From positions 124,001-188,000 of the forward strand of contig OZ219862.1 in the NCBI GenBank assembly GCA_964291445.2: 64,000 nt of DNA. The letters are read 5' to 3'. Source of the stretch: JAPOXR01 sp964291445. Lineage in GTDB: Bacteria > Pseudomonadota > Alphaproteobacteria > Rhodobacterales > Rhodobacteraceae. The translations under genes were made by a program, and so were the position numbers. Of the stretch, positions 34,426-42,780 are shown in pieces; position 1 is the first letter of the stretch, and the number at the start of each line of letters is the position of its first letter. The notes below the pieces were generated by a model, which ran no database searches, was not told the origin of the DNA, and worked only from the letters and a program-made list of their open reading frames with translations.

Positions 34426-35208
34426 ATGAATGACAACATTATCCTGGAGACCCGCGATCTGACCAAGCATTACGGCGGCGTACATGCGCTCGAAGGGGCA
34501 GACTTTGTCCTCCGGGACGGCGAGCATGTCGGGATCATGGGTGATAATGGTGCCGGCAAATCGACCTTCGTGCGTCAGATTACCGGTGTGGAGCAACGGA
34601 CCCGGGGCGAAATCGTGTTCAACGGGAGGCCAGTAAACTTTTCCGGCCCGCTGGAAGCGCGCGAGGCGGGTATCGAGACGGTGTTCCAGACACTTGCGCT
34701 GGCTGACGATCTGGACGTGCCGGACAATCTCTTTCTGGGTCGTGAAATGACCCGGGCCGACTGGTTGGGACCCTTCCGGATTCTCGACTACAAGGCCATG
34801 CGACAGGCGACACTTGACGGGCTGAGAAAAACCGCAGTCAAGATCCCGAACATCAGGAACACGATCCGCAACATGTCCGGCGGCCAGCGACAGTGCGTGG
34901 CCATCGCGCGGACCGCCACCTTCCACTCAAAACTGACAATCATGGATGAACCAACCGCGGCGCTCGGTGTGCAGGAAACTTCCCAGGTCGAGAACATCAT
35001 TCGTACACTGAAGAAGCAGGGTGAACCGCTGATATTGATCAGCCACAACATGCGACAAGTATTCGACCTGGTCGATCGCGTGGTCGTGTTTCGCCGGGGT
35101 CGAATCTGCGCCGATCTCGACATCAAGAACGATGATGTCTCGGGCGAAGATGTCGTGTCCTACATCACCGGAGCCAGGTCCCGGCCGGAGGGCGAAGGCC
35201 TGAACTGA
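34426..35208 (+). CDS. Sugar ABC transporter ATP-binding protein, single ATPase domain (FrcA-like)
   Basis: 260-residue ATPase with one nucleotide-binding domain: Walker A GIMGDNGAGKSTFVRQITG at about residues 38-56, signature MSGGQRQCVAIARTA, Walker B KLTIMDEPTAALGVQE and the switch His in LILISHNMRQVFDLVD. Most ribose-type importers use a tandem two-domain ATPase; a single-domain one is the FrcBCA arrangement described in Sinorhizobium. It follows the permease by 13 bases. No sugar kinase, dehydrogenase or regulator is adjacent, so the transported sugar is unresolved. Confidence 0.92.
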   Translation: MNDNIILETRDLTKHYGGVHALEGADFVLRDGEHVGIMGDNGAGKSTFVRQITGVEQRTRGEIVFNGRPVNFSGPLEAREAGIETVFQTLALADDLDVPDNLFLGREMTRADWLGPFRILDYKAMRQATLDGLRKTAVKIPNIRNTIRNMSGGQRQCVAIARTATFHSKLTIMDEPTAALGVQETSQVENIIRTLKKQGEPLILISHNMRQVFDLVDRVVVFRRGRICADLDIKNDDVSGEDVVSYITGARSRPEGEGLN

Positions 35209-35953
35209 CCCAGGACTTGTCCGCATCCGACCCGGGCCCGGCCGTGACATCACGGGCCAAAAGGACAACAGGATCATTCAGCAACAGAAAGCGGGATCGA
35301 TCCCGGAAATGGAGCGACCAGCAAGCAGGCGCCGCTCTCACCTGTTCAGGTGCAACCGGAATCCATGTCGAATGTCATTGGATCTTGGGCCTATCGGCAC
35401 AATGGTACACGAGACGACATGGCCACTGAGAATTATTCACGCCTGACAAGAGCTAGGCCTGATTTTGTACCCCCGAATTCGCGAATGGTTCAGGCTGCTG
35501 GATTTGGGAGAGGGAGGACTCCGAGGGCGTCGCGGAGCTTCTCGTCGGAGAAGTCGTATTCACCAAGCATGTTTGCACGTCCTGCGCGGCCTTGATCGCC
35601 GTAGCGCCCACCTGAATCGCAGCAAGGAACAGGCCGTGCTCGGCAAGCGTGGGGTTCAATTCGTATGCTTGGACGCCCAGCCAAACGAGGGCCGCAACCA
35701 TCGCCGCGCCTATACGGAGGATCCAGGCGGCATTCGTCTCAAGCCTGGTGCGCCGAACGATCCCGGCCCCGGCCTTCGCAGTACCGACGGAAGCACCTAC
35801 CATGCACCGGATGCCAGTCGTAAGTTACGGGCCAATCAATCGGTGCGGGGACATTTCCTGCCGGGTTGTCGGGGCCCGCTGGCGAGATTGGACGCAAGGA
35901 GCAGGAAATGACCGCGGGCTGCTGCGGTTGCCTGGTGTGACTCCCCTCAAGAC
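35209..35953. other. Gene-free or decayed stretch after the ABC operon
   Basis: 745 bases with no intact gene. A 14-base palindrome CCGTGACATCACGG (35242-35255) 33 bases after the ABC operon could serve in termination. The only protein-like text is on the minus strand at 35490-35803, listed separately. The remainder shows no domain, RNA or mobile-element signature. Confidence 0.35.
35490..35803 (-). pseudogene. Possible frameshifted small membrane protein
   Basis: In one minus-strand frame the text ETNAAWILRIGAAMVAALVW then LGVQAYELNPTLAEHGLFLA contains a hydrophobic helix and normal protein composition. It degenerates after ATAIKAAQ. At that point the next frame becomes protein-like (ANMLGEYDFSDEKLRDALGV then LPLPNPAA and stop). 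One frameshift would join them into a protein of about 100 residues. I do not recognise the family. It may be a relic, an assembly error or chance. Confidence 0.3.
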
Positions 35954-38900
35954 CTAGCTGCAACCGCTGGTTGAGCCGCAGGTTACGCAGTGCATGCAAG
36001 TGCCGCTGCGGACCAGGGTGTAGTTGCCGCAATCGCCGCAGGGATCGCCTTCGTAGCCCTTCACCCGTGCCGAGTCGCCGGCGGCGATTTCGGCGACTGC
36101 CTGTTCGCCGGCAAGTGCCTGGCCTTCAGCCTGTTCCATCGTGTCCGGGTCGCCGGGAAAGCGGTTGCGGAAATAGCCGGCGGATGCGGCGGTCTTGAGC
36201 AGGTCGAGTTCGTCCTGGCCATGGTTGGCATCCTCGCCGAGATCATCAAAGCGATGATTGTCACTCGTGACATGCGCCAAATCGGTCCGGTCGAGATAGC
36301 TGATGCCCAACTCCCGGAAGATGTAATCGAGAATCGAGGTGGCGTTCTTGACAGAATCATTGCCCTGCACCAGGCCCGAGGGCTCGAACCTGGTAAAGGT
36401 GAAAGCATCGACAAAGGTCTCCAGCGGCACTCCGTATTGCAGGCCAAGCGACACCGCGATAGCGAAATTGTTCATCATCGCCCGGAACCCGGCACCTTCC
36501 TTGTGCATGTCGAGGAAGATTTCGCCGAGCGAGCCATCGACATATTCGCCGGTACGCAGATAGACCTTGTGGCCACCGATGATCGCCTTCTGGGTGTAGC
36601 CCTTGCGCCGGTCGGGCAGCTTCATTCGCTGGTTCTGGCGGAGGATCTGCTTGGTGCTCTCCTCGGCAAAGGCAACGATCTTCTCGTGCCGCGACTGTTC
36701 GCTGACCCTCTCCTGGCCATCTTCGGCCGGCTGGTCGTCAACGAGGGCGGCGGCCAGCGGCTGGCTGAGCTTGGAGCCGTCCCGGTAGATGGCGATCGCC
36801 TTGATGCCCAGCTTCCAGGCCTTCTCGTAGGCCGATTTGCAATCCTCGACCGTTGCCGTCGGCAGCATGTTGACGGTCTTCGAGATCGCCCCGGAAATGA
36901 AGCTCTGCGCTGCCGCCATCATCAGGATGTGGCTGTCGACGCTCAGGCTGCGAACGCCGCGACGGCCGCAGGTATTGGCGCAGTCGAATACCGACAGATC
37001 GCGGTCACGGATATGCGGTGCACCTTCAAGCGTCATGGCGCCGCAAACATGCTCGTTGGCCTCGTCGATCTGTTCGTCGGAAAACCCGAGCCAGGACAGC
37101 AGGTTGAAGGTGGGGTCGGCAATCCTGTCCTTCGGAATCGACAACCGCTCCTGGCAGAATTCGGCGCCGAGCACGCCCGGGTTGATCAGGAACCTGATGT
37201 CGAATGCCAGCCGGGCATCCTGTTCGATGCGGTCCAACTCGTTCTGCCCGAAGCCCAGCGATGTCAGGGACTGGCGGTTGACATGCGGCGAATCCTCGAA
37301 GGAGGCGTGCCCCGATGCATAGCCGATGATGTCCTCGATCTGCTGCTCGGAATAGCCCAGCAGGCGCAGTGCATTGGGCACCGAGCGATTGATGATCTTG
37401 AAATAGCCGCCGCCGGCCAGCTTCTTGAACTTCACCAGGGCAAAATCCGGCTCGATGCCGGTGGTATCGCAATCCATGACCAGGCCAATGGTCCCGGTCG
37501 GCGCAATCACCGTGGTCTGGGCATTCCGGTAGCCGTGCTGTTCACCCAGGGCGACCGCCCGGTCCCAGGATTTCCTGGCGATCCTCGGCAGTTCGTCGGA
37601 CGGGCACCGAGACGCGTCCAGCGGAACTGGCGGCGTCGGCAGGTCTTCATAGCCATCGATCTTGCCATGGGCCGCCAGCCGATGGTTGCGCATCACCCTT
37701 AACATGTGGTCCCGGTTCTGTTCATAGCCGGCGAACGGGCCAAGCTCCCGGGCCATTTCGGCAGAGACGGCATAGGATTCACCGCACAGGATTGCCGTGA
37801 GCGCAGCACAGGTCGCCCTGCCCTCGTCGGAATCGTAGCTGATGCCCATATTCATGAGCAGGCCGCCGAGATTGGCGTAACCAAGGCCCAGGGTCCGGAA
37901 ACGGAATGACAGTTCGGCGATCTCCTTCGAGGGGAACTGTGCCATCAGCACGGAAATCTCGAGGACGAGGATCAGGAGACGCGTCGAGTGAATGTATTCG
38001 TCGGTGTTGAATTGCCCGTCACTGTAGAAATTCAACAGGTTGATCGACGCCAGATTGCAGGCGGTATCGTCCAGGAACATGTACTCCGAGCAGGGATTGG
38101 ACGCCCGGATCTGGCCATCCTCCGGGCAGGTATGCCAGGAGTTGATGGTGTCGTGGTACTGGATGCCCGGATCGGCGCAGGCCCATGCGGCATGGCCGAC
38201 CTCTTCCCAGAGTCGGGTTGCCGAGACCGTTTCGGCAACCGTGCCATCGGTACGGCGGCGCAATTGCCAGTCCTGGTCCTTCTCGACCGCGTCGAGAAAC
38301 TGGTCGGTCACCCGGACCGAGTTGTTCGAATTCTGGCCGGATACGGTCGAATAGGCCTCCGATTCCCAGTCGGTGTCATAGGTCGAGAATTCGATATCGG
38401 CATACCCCTGGCGGGCATATTGCAGAACCCGGTTGATATAGGTCTCCGGGATCATCGAATTCCTGGCCGAGATGATCGAGTCCCTGAGAGTCCGGTTCTT
38501 GCCGGGGTTGCAGGCATCCTCGCGGGTGCCATCCCACGAGTCGATGGCCCGAAACAGCGCCTTCAGCGCCTTCCGGGTCGCTTTCGAGCCGGCAACCATC
38601 GAGGCCACCTTCTGCTCTTCCCGAACCTTCCAGTTGATGAATTCCTCGATATCCGGGTGGTCCATGTCGCAAATGACCATCTTGGCCGCCCGCCTTGTCG
38701 TCCCGCCGGACTTGATGGCGCCGGCCGCCCGGTCGCCGATCTTGAGAAAGCTCATAAGCCCGCTGGACTTGCCGCCGCTGGCCAATGGCTCGTTCCTGGC
38801 CCGGAGATTGGAAAAATTGGTTCCGGTGCCGGAACCGAACTTGAACAGCCTGGCCTCCCGCAACCAGAGATCCATGATGCCACCATCATTGACCAGGTCA

Positions 38901-39517
38901 TCCTCGATCGACTGGATGAAGCAGGCATGCGGCTGCGGCCGCTCGTAGGAACTCTTCGACCTTTGCACCTTGCCGGTGTCGTGATCGACAAAGTAGTGAC
39001 CCTGTTCGGCGCCCTTGATGCCATATGCCCAGTGCAGGCCGGTATTGAACCATTGCGGTGAATTCGGCGCTGCCTTCTGCGTGGCCAGCATGTAGCGGAT
39101 TTCGTCGTAGAAACTCCGCGCATCAGCCTCGCTGGAAAAATATCCGCCCTTCCATCCCCAATAGGTCCAGGTGCCGGCCAGGCGATCAAAGACCTGCTTG
39201 GCGGATGTCTCCGGGCCCTGGCGCTCGTCGGCCGGCAGCTTGGCCAGGGCGGCGGAATCGGCCCTTGATGGCCAGAGAAACTCCGGAACCCCGTCTTCCC
39301 GGACCGCCTTCAGCCTTGCCGGGATTCCCGCCTTGCGGAAATACTTCTGCGCCAGCACGTCGGCTGCCACCTGGCTCCAGCCCGCGGGAATCTCCATGTC
39401 TTCCAGGCAGAATACGACCGACCCATCGGTGTTCCTGATTTCCGAGCGGGTTCTGGTGAATGCAATCCCGTCATATGCATCCACCGCCGCATTCGTGAAT
39501 ACCCGCGTAATCTTCAT
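35954..39517 (-). CDS. nrdJ: Adenosylcobalamin-dependent (class II) ribonucleotide reductase
   Basis: Reduces ribonucleotides to deoxyribonucleotides using adenosylcobalamin, independent of oxygen; 1187 residues, full length. N-terminal segment with VREDGVPEFLWPSRADSAAL; barrel motifs HACFIQSIEDDLVNDGGIMD, ARLFKFGSGTGTNFSNLRAR, NPCSEYMFLDDTACNLASIN (active-site Cys and Glu region) and TGTIGLVMDCDTTGIEPDF. The C-terminal TSCPAB-type domain has IFLDMHKEGAGFRAMMNNFA, and the tail is CGDCGNYTLVRSGTCMHCVT followed by CGSTSGCS, the cysteines that reload the active site. No nrdAB or nrdDG is in the window. Candidate NrdR boxes lie 81-110 bases upstream of the start. Confidence 0.96.
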   Translation of the reverse strand: MKITRVFTNAAVDAYDGIAFTRTRSEIRNTDGSVVFCLEDMEIPAGWSQVAADVLAQKYFRKAGIPARLKAVREDGVPEFLWPSRADSAALAKLPADERQGPETSAKQVFDRLAGTWTYWGWKGGYFSSEADARSFYDEIRYMLATQKAAPNSPQWFNTGLHWAYGIKGAEQGHYFVDHDTGKVQRSKSSYERPQPHACFIQSIEDDLVNDGGIMDLWLREARLFKFGSGTGTNFSNLRARNEPLASGGKSSGLMSFLKIGDRAAGAIKSGGTTRRAAKMVICDMDHPDIEEFINWKVREEQKVASMVAGSKATRKALKALFRAIDSWDGTREDACNPGKNRTLRDSIISARNSMIPETYINRVLQYARQGYADIEFSTYDTDWESEAYSTVSGQNSNNSVRVTDQFLDAVEKDQDWQLRRRTDGTVAETVSATRLWEEVGHAAWACADPGIQYHDTINSWHTCPEDGQIRASNPCSEYMFLDDTACNLASINLLNFYSDGQFNTDEYIHSTRLLILVLEISVLMAQFPSKEIAELSFRFRTLGLGYANLGGLLMNMGISYDSDEGRATCAALTAILCGESYAVSAEMARELGPFAGYEQNRDHMLRVMRNHRLAAHGKIDGYEDLPTPPVPLDASRCPSDELPRIARKSWDRAVALGEQHGYRNAQTTVIAPTGTIGLVMDCDTTGIEPDFALVKFKKLAGGGYFKIINRSVPNALRLLGYSEQQIEDIIGYASGHASFEDSPHVNRQSLTSLGFGQNELDRIEQDARLAFDIRFLINPGVLGAEFCQERLSIPKDRIADPTFNLLSWLGFSDEQIDEANEHVCGAMTLEGAPHIRDRDLSVFDCANTCGRRGVRSLSVDSHILMMAAAQSFISGAISKTVNMLPTATVEDCKSAYEKAWKLGIKAIAIYRDGSKLSQPLAAALVDDQPAEDGQERVSEQSRHEKIVAFAEESTKQILRQNQRMKLPDRRKGYTQKAIIGGHKVYLRTGEYVDGSLGEIFLDMHKEGAGFRAMMNNFAIAVSLGLQYGVPLETFVDAFTFTRFEPSGLVQGNDSVKNATSILDYIFRELGISYLDRTDLAHVTSDNHRFDDLGEDANHGQDELDLLKTAASAGYFRNRFPGDPDTMEQAEGQALAGEQAVAEIAAGDSARVKGYEGDPCGDCGNYTLVRSGTCMHCVTCGSTSGCS

Positions 39518-39597
39518 GATAAGCCCTGCCCCTGCACTACTCGCTGGCCGTTCTCATTGCAGAATTAATCCGTGACAGCCATCGCCGTACCAGACCG

Positions 39598-39627
39598 CTA
39601 CATGCCCCTCAGGTTTACTACATGTAG
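39598..39627 (-). promoter_or_regulatory. Candidate tandem NrdR boxes upstream of nrdJ
   Basis: CTACATGTAG (39618-39627) is a perfect palindrome that fits the NrdR core CTAYATRTAG. A half-matching CTACATG at 39598 starts 20 bases away, close to two helical turns, as expected for cooperative NrdR binding. The site lies 81-110 bases ahead of the nrdJ ATG in a 359-base gap (39518-39876) that otherwise holds no gene. No B12-box (GCCACTG-type) of a cobalamin riboswitch is visible. Confidence 0.55.
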
Positions 39628-39869
39628 CGGAATTCCTCGAGATCGGGTGCATATCCTGCTGTCGGTAACCCCCAAATGTCAAGGAAGAATCTTGGCAAGA
39701 CCGGTAGAATCCTGTGGAAACCGAGTTAAGGAATCGATCCAAATGCCCTGCAATCCGTAGCAATTTTCCCGGAATACCGAAGAGAAGGATCTTGTCACCG
39801 CAACCCTGACAACACGGCAAATTGCTGCTACCGGCGAAGTCCCGGCCCCCAAATGCAGCGAATCACGGC

Positions 39870-39876
39870 AAAAAAA
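39870..39876 (-). terminator. T-run terminator after tRNA-Pro
   Basis: Seven T residues on the minus strand directly follow the encoded CCA of tRNA-Pro. The tRNA acceptor and T-arm provide the preceding structure. Confidence 0.5.
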
Positions 39877-39953
39877 TGGTCGGGGCGATTGGATTCGAAC
39901 CAACGACCTGCGGTTCCCAAAACCGCCGCGCTGCCAGGCTGCGCCACGCCCCG
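39877..39953 (-). tRNA. tRNA-Pro (anticodon TGG)
   Basis: On the minus strand a 77-base cloverleaf with acceptor CGGGGCG/CGCCCCG, discriminator A, encoded CCA, anticodon stem GCGGT/ACCGC around the loop TTTGGGA (anticodon TGG), and the T-loop GGTTCGAATCC. It follows the CSD and DUF192 genes on the same strand, a frequent alphaproteobacterial neighbourhood. Confidence 0.95.
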
Positions 39954-39971
39954 TGAGGCGGTGATTATCGC

Positions 39972-40505
39972 CTATTTGTCCGGATTTGAAGCGGAACCCG
40001 TCGAATTGCAGGGCCATGCGGCAATCCCCTGGTCAAAAGCTGGATGCAGAACTTCAGATCCATCGGTGATGCCGAATCGGGTGCTCGTGCCGCCGTTGAT
40101 TTCGAGCACGGCCGACACCTCGTCGCCACCAAAGATCGTCCTGGTGTCAAAAGGGGTCGCATTCCGGTAAATTCCAGTCACAATTCCGGTCGAGGAAATA
40201 AACAACATATCAAGAGGTAACGGCGTGTTCTTCATCCAGAACGAGACCGGACCTGGCTCCTCGAACATGAACAGCATACCGGCGGTTTGTGGCAATTCCT
40301 CCCGAAACTGCAGCCCCCTTGACCGCTCAGCTGGCGTGTCCGCCACTTCAACCGAAAACACCGCCTTGCCCCACTCGCCCCGGATGCCGACCTTGCCGTC
40401 AGCGCACTCGGTGGCGGCGGCGACGGGTCCGGGCACGGCAAGTGCGGCAAAAATGGCTGTGCAGCAACAGGCTGCAATTGACGGAATTGTCAGGTCAAGT
40501 TGCAT
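39972..40505 (-). CDS. DUF192 family protein, exported
   Basis: 177-residue small-domain protein. The N-terminus has a hydrophobic signal segment (IAACCCTAIFAALAVPGPVA, then AATEC), and a DUF192 domain follows: VEVADTPAERSRGLQFREEL, then MLFMFEEPGPVSFWMKNTPL and PLDMLFISSTGIVTGIYRNA, where FWMKNT and the Asp-Met pair are hallmarks. Function of the family is unknown. The frame is open to 40769, but the upstream part is antisense-like shadow of the CSD gene. It starts 32 bases after the CSD stop and ends 18 bases before tRNA-Pro, so these form one unit. No ribosome-binding site precedes the ATG. Confidence 0.87.
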   Translation of the reverse strand: MQLDLTIPSIAACCCTAIFAALAVPGPVAAATECADGKVGIRGEWGKAVFSVEVADTPAERSRGLQFREELPQTAGMLFMFEEPGPVSFWMKNTPLPLDMLFISSTGIVTGIYRNATPFDTRTIFGGDEVSAVLEINGGTSTRFGITDGSEVLHPAFDQGIAAWPCNSTGSASNPDK

Positions 40506-40537
40506 GGGAGGTGAACAGTGGCCAAATCGGCACGAAT

Positions 40538-41074
40538 TCAATCCGCCGGGTCGGCGTCGTCCTCGGAAGCGATTTCGACGCCGACATCCCAGGGCCTGAC
40601 ATCGGTGACCAGCTTGCCCCTTGGCCCGTCGCCGATGGCAACTGCCAGCGCCTCGCCGGGCTGCAGGTCGGAATAGCCGCTGGTGCGCAACACCTCCATG
40701 TGCACGAAAATGTCTTCGGAACTGCCAAAGATATTGACGAAGCCAAAGCCCCGCTGGCGGTCGAACCATTTCACCCGGCCGGGATGCAATTCGGCGTCGG
40801 TAGCGCCGATGTCGCCCCAGGCTGGCCGGTCCATCGCCCCGTCGGAGCTATCCTCGAGCGGCTCGATGTCCAAAATTTCAATGGCCTGCAACCCGCGCTG
40901 CGATTGCTGCGCGACCAGTTCGATCACCGATCCTTCTGACACCGAGCTGCGACCGAAATTCCTCAGGACATTAATGTGAACAAGAATATCCGGCCCTGGC
41001 TCATCAGTTACCACAAACCCAAATCCCTTCGTGGTATTGAACCATTTGACCCGGCCACGATACCTGTTTTGAAT
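40538..41074 (-). CDS. Double cold-shock-domain protein starting at ATT
   Basis: Two cold-shock domains in one 178-residue chain, single-stranded nucleic-acid binding. Domain 1: RGRVKWFNTTKGFGFVVTDE then DILVHINVLRNFG. Domain 2: HPGRVKWFDRQRGFGFVNIF then DIFVHMEVLRTSG. In the domain-1 frame there is no ATG, GTG or TTG between an upstream TGA (near 41168) and a GTG at 41014, and starting at that GTG would cut away the first RNA-binding motif. An ATT at 41074-41072 is preceded at 6 bases by GGGAGG (41086-41081) and gives the family N-terminus (QNRYRGRVKWF). I take ATT as the start. A sequencing error in an ATG is the alternative. Confidence 0.85.
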   Translation of the reverse strand: MQNRYRGRVKWFNTTKGFGFVVTDEPGPDILVHINVLRNFGRSSVSEGSVIELVAQQSQRGLQAIEILDIEPLEDSSDGAMDRPAWGDIGATDAELHPGRVKWFDRQRGFGFVNIFGSSEDIFVHMEVLRTSGYSDLQPGEALAVAIGDGPRGKLVTDVRPWDVGVEIASEDDADPAD

Positions 41075-41248
41075 GGGACCCCTCCCACAGGCTGCGTCTG
41101 GACAGCCTGTCCTTGGTCTACGACACCGAATTCCACCCCGAGAATAGCAAAAACCTGCCTTATTTCAAGCAGAATATGCGTTCTTGAGGCAGACAGAGTC
41201 TGGCTGCGGTCCGGTTTGTCCGCTACCGCATCCAACCGGTTGACCGGC

Positions 41249-41884
41249 TCAGGGGGAGAGCCTCCGGACCTCCCAGTCGGCGCCCGGGTTTTCCCGGCGC
41301 CATTGAAATCGATCATGCAGCCGGAATTGGCCGTCACTCCAGAACTCGATTTCAAGGGGATGCATGCGGTAACCTCCCCAGAAGGGCGGCCGCTCCGGGT
41401 TGGTCCCCAGCCTGATCGTCAGCTGTGCGACCCTGGCCATCAGGGCGGCGCGGGATACCAGCGATTGCGACTGCCTCGATGCCCAGGCACCGTATCTGCT
41501 CTGCAATGACCGAGATGCAAAATACCTGTCGGCTGCCTCGCCGTCCTCGCGCTCGACCAGGCCCCTGGCCCTGACCTGGCGCCTGATCGACTTCCAGTGG
41601 ATGACAAGGGCCGCCTTGCCGCACCATTCGATTTCGCGGGCCTTGGCGCTGCCGTAATTGGTGTAGAATACGAGGCTGTCCTCGCCGATCTCCCGCAGGA
41701 GGACCATGCGTACATTCGGCATGCCCTCCTCGTCCACCGTCGCCAGGGCGGTGGCACCGGGGTCGTTCATCTCCTTCGAGTCGGCCAGTTCCATCCAGCC
41801 GCGCATGATGTCGAAGGGGTTGTCTCCCGCAAAATGTCCGGTCCGTTCTTCCACCGGCTTTTCCGAATTCCGCTGCCCAGGCAC
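41249..41884 (-). CDS. pdxH: Pyridoxamine 5'-phosphate oxidase
   Basis: FMN enzyme that oxidises pyridoxine or pyridoxamine 5'-phosphate to pyridoxal 5'-phosphate, 211 residues. FMN and substrate motifs are in order: NAMALATVD-type start (GATALATVDEEGMPNVRMVL), LVFYTNYGSAKAREIEWCGK, VIHWKSIRRQVRARGLVER and the C-terminal FWGGYRMHPLEIEFWSDGQF then RLHDRFQWRRENPGADWEVR, ending RLSP. The length is normal. It is divergent from fabI across 77 bases, a pairing seen in other alphaproteobacteria. Confidence 0.95.
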   Translation of the reverse strand: MPGQRNSEKPVEERTGHFAGDNPFDIMRGWMELADSKEMNDPGATALATVDEEGMPNVRMVLLREIGEDSLVFYTNYGSAKAREIEWCGKAALVIHWKSIRRQVRARGLVEREDGEAADRYFASRSLQSRYGAWASRQSQSLVSRAALMARVAQLTIRLGTNPERPPFWGGYRMHPLEIEFWSDGQFRLHDRFQWRRENPGADWEVRRLSP

Positions 41885-41961
41885 AGATGCCCGGAACGGC
41901 TATTGAAGGTCAATTGGGATTGGCCTAAACGAGCAATTGTTTCATGGTTACGGAGGGCTGC

Positions 41962-42780
41962 ATGTCAATTCCTCTCATGGAAGGCAAGCGCGGCCTCATC
42001 ATGGGTGTTGCGAATGACAGGTCCATCGCCTGGGGTATTGCCAGGTCCTGCGCAAGCCAGGGTGCCGAGTTGGCGTTTTCCTACCAGAACGAGGCCTTCA
42101 GGAAGCGGGTCGAACCGCTGGCAGCCTCGGTCGGCAGTTCGCTGTTGTGCGAATGCGATGCCGGCAGCCCCGAGTCACTCGACCGGATGTTCGATACCCT
42201 GCGCGGCAAGTGGGACAGCATAGATTTTGCCGTGCACGCGATCGGGTATTCCGACAAGAACGAGTTGCGTGGCAGGTATGTCGATACCAGCCCGGAAAAT
42301 TTCCGCATGTCACTCGACATCTCGGTCTACTCCTTCACCGCCCTGGCCCAGCGCGCCGAAAAGCTGATGCCGAATGGCGGCTCGCTGCTGACGCTGACAT
42401 ATTACGGGGCAGAAAAAGTGATGCCCCACTACAATGTCATGGGGGTGGCCAAGGCGGCGCTCGAGGCGTCGGTCAGGTACCTGGCTGCCGATCTCGGAAA
42501 GCAGAACATCCGGGTCAACGCCATCTCGGCCGGGCCCGTCAAGACGCTGGCGGCCTCGGGCATCGGCGATTTCCGCTACATCCTAAAATGGAACGAGCTC
42601 AACTCTCCCCTCGGTCGCAGCGTGACCCAGGAGGAGATCGGCTCCTCGGCGCTCTACCTGCTCTCGGACCTCGGATCGGCAGTGACGGGCGAGATTCACC
42701 ATGTTGATTCCGGCTATCACGTGGTGGGAATGAAAAGGCCGGATGCGCCAGACATAGACGTGGTAACCGGACGAAAATGA
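41962..42780 (+). CDS. fabI: Enoyl-[acyl-carrier-protein] reductase (NADH), FabI
   Basis: Last reductive step of the fatty-acid elongation cycle, 272 residues, short-chain-dehydrogenase fold. Nucleotide site: MGVANDRSIAWGIARSCASQ. Catalytic Tyr-x6-Lys: YNVMGVAK in VMPHYNVMGVAKAALEASVR. Also AISAGPVKTLAASGIGDF. The C-terminus TGEIHHVDSGYHVVGM is typical of alphaproteobacterial FabI. I chose ATG 41962, behind CGGAGGG; an in-frame ATG at 41944 would add six residues. The TGA overlaps the gpt ATG (ATGA). Confidence 0.95.
   Translation: MSIPLMEGKRGLIMGVANDRSIAWGIARSCASQGAELAFSYQNEAFRKRVEPLAASVGSSLLCECDAGSPESLDRMFDTLRGKWDSIDFAVHAIGYSDKNELRGRYVDTSPENFRMSLDISVYSFTALAQRAEKLMPNGGSLLTLTYYGAEKVMPHYNVMGVAKAALEASVRYLAADLGKQNIRVNAISAGPVKTLAASGIGDFRYILKWNELNSPLGRSVTQEEIGSSALYLLSDLGSAVTGEIHHVDSGYHVVGMKRPDAPDIDVVTGRK

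Noticed and set aside
39518..39876. Cobalamin riboswitch upstream of nrdJ
   Set aside because: No B12-box (GCCACTG-type) or extended fold was recognisable; the palindrome fits NrdR better.
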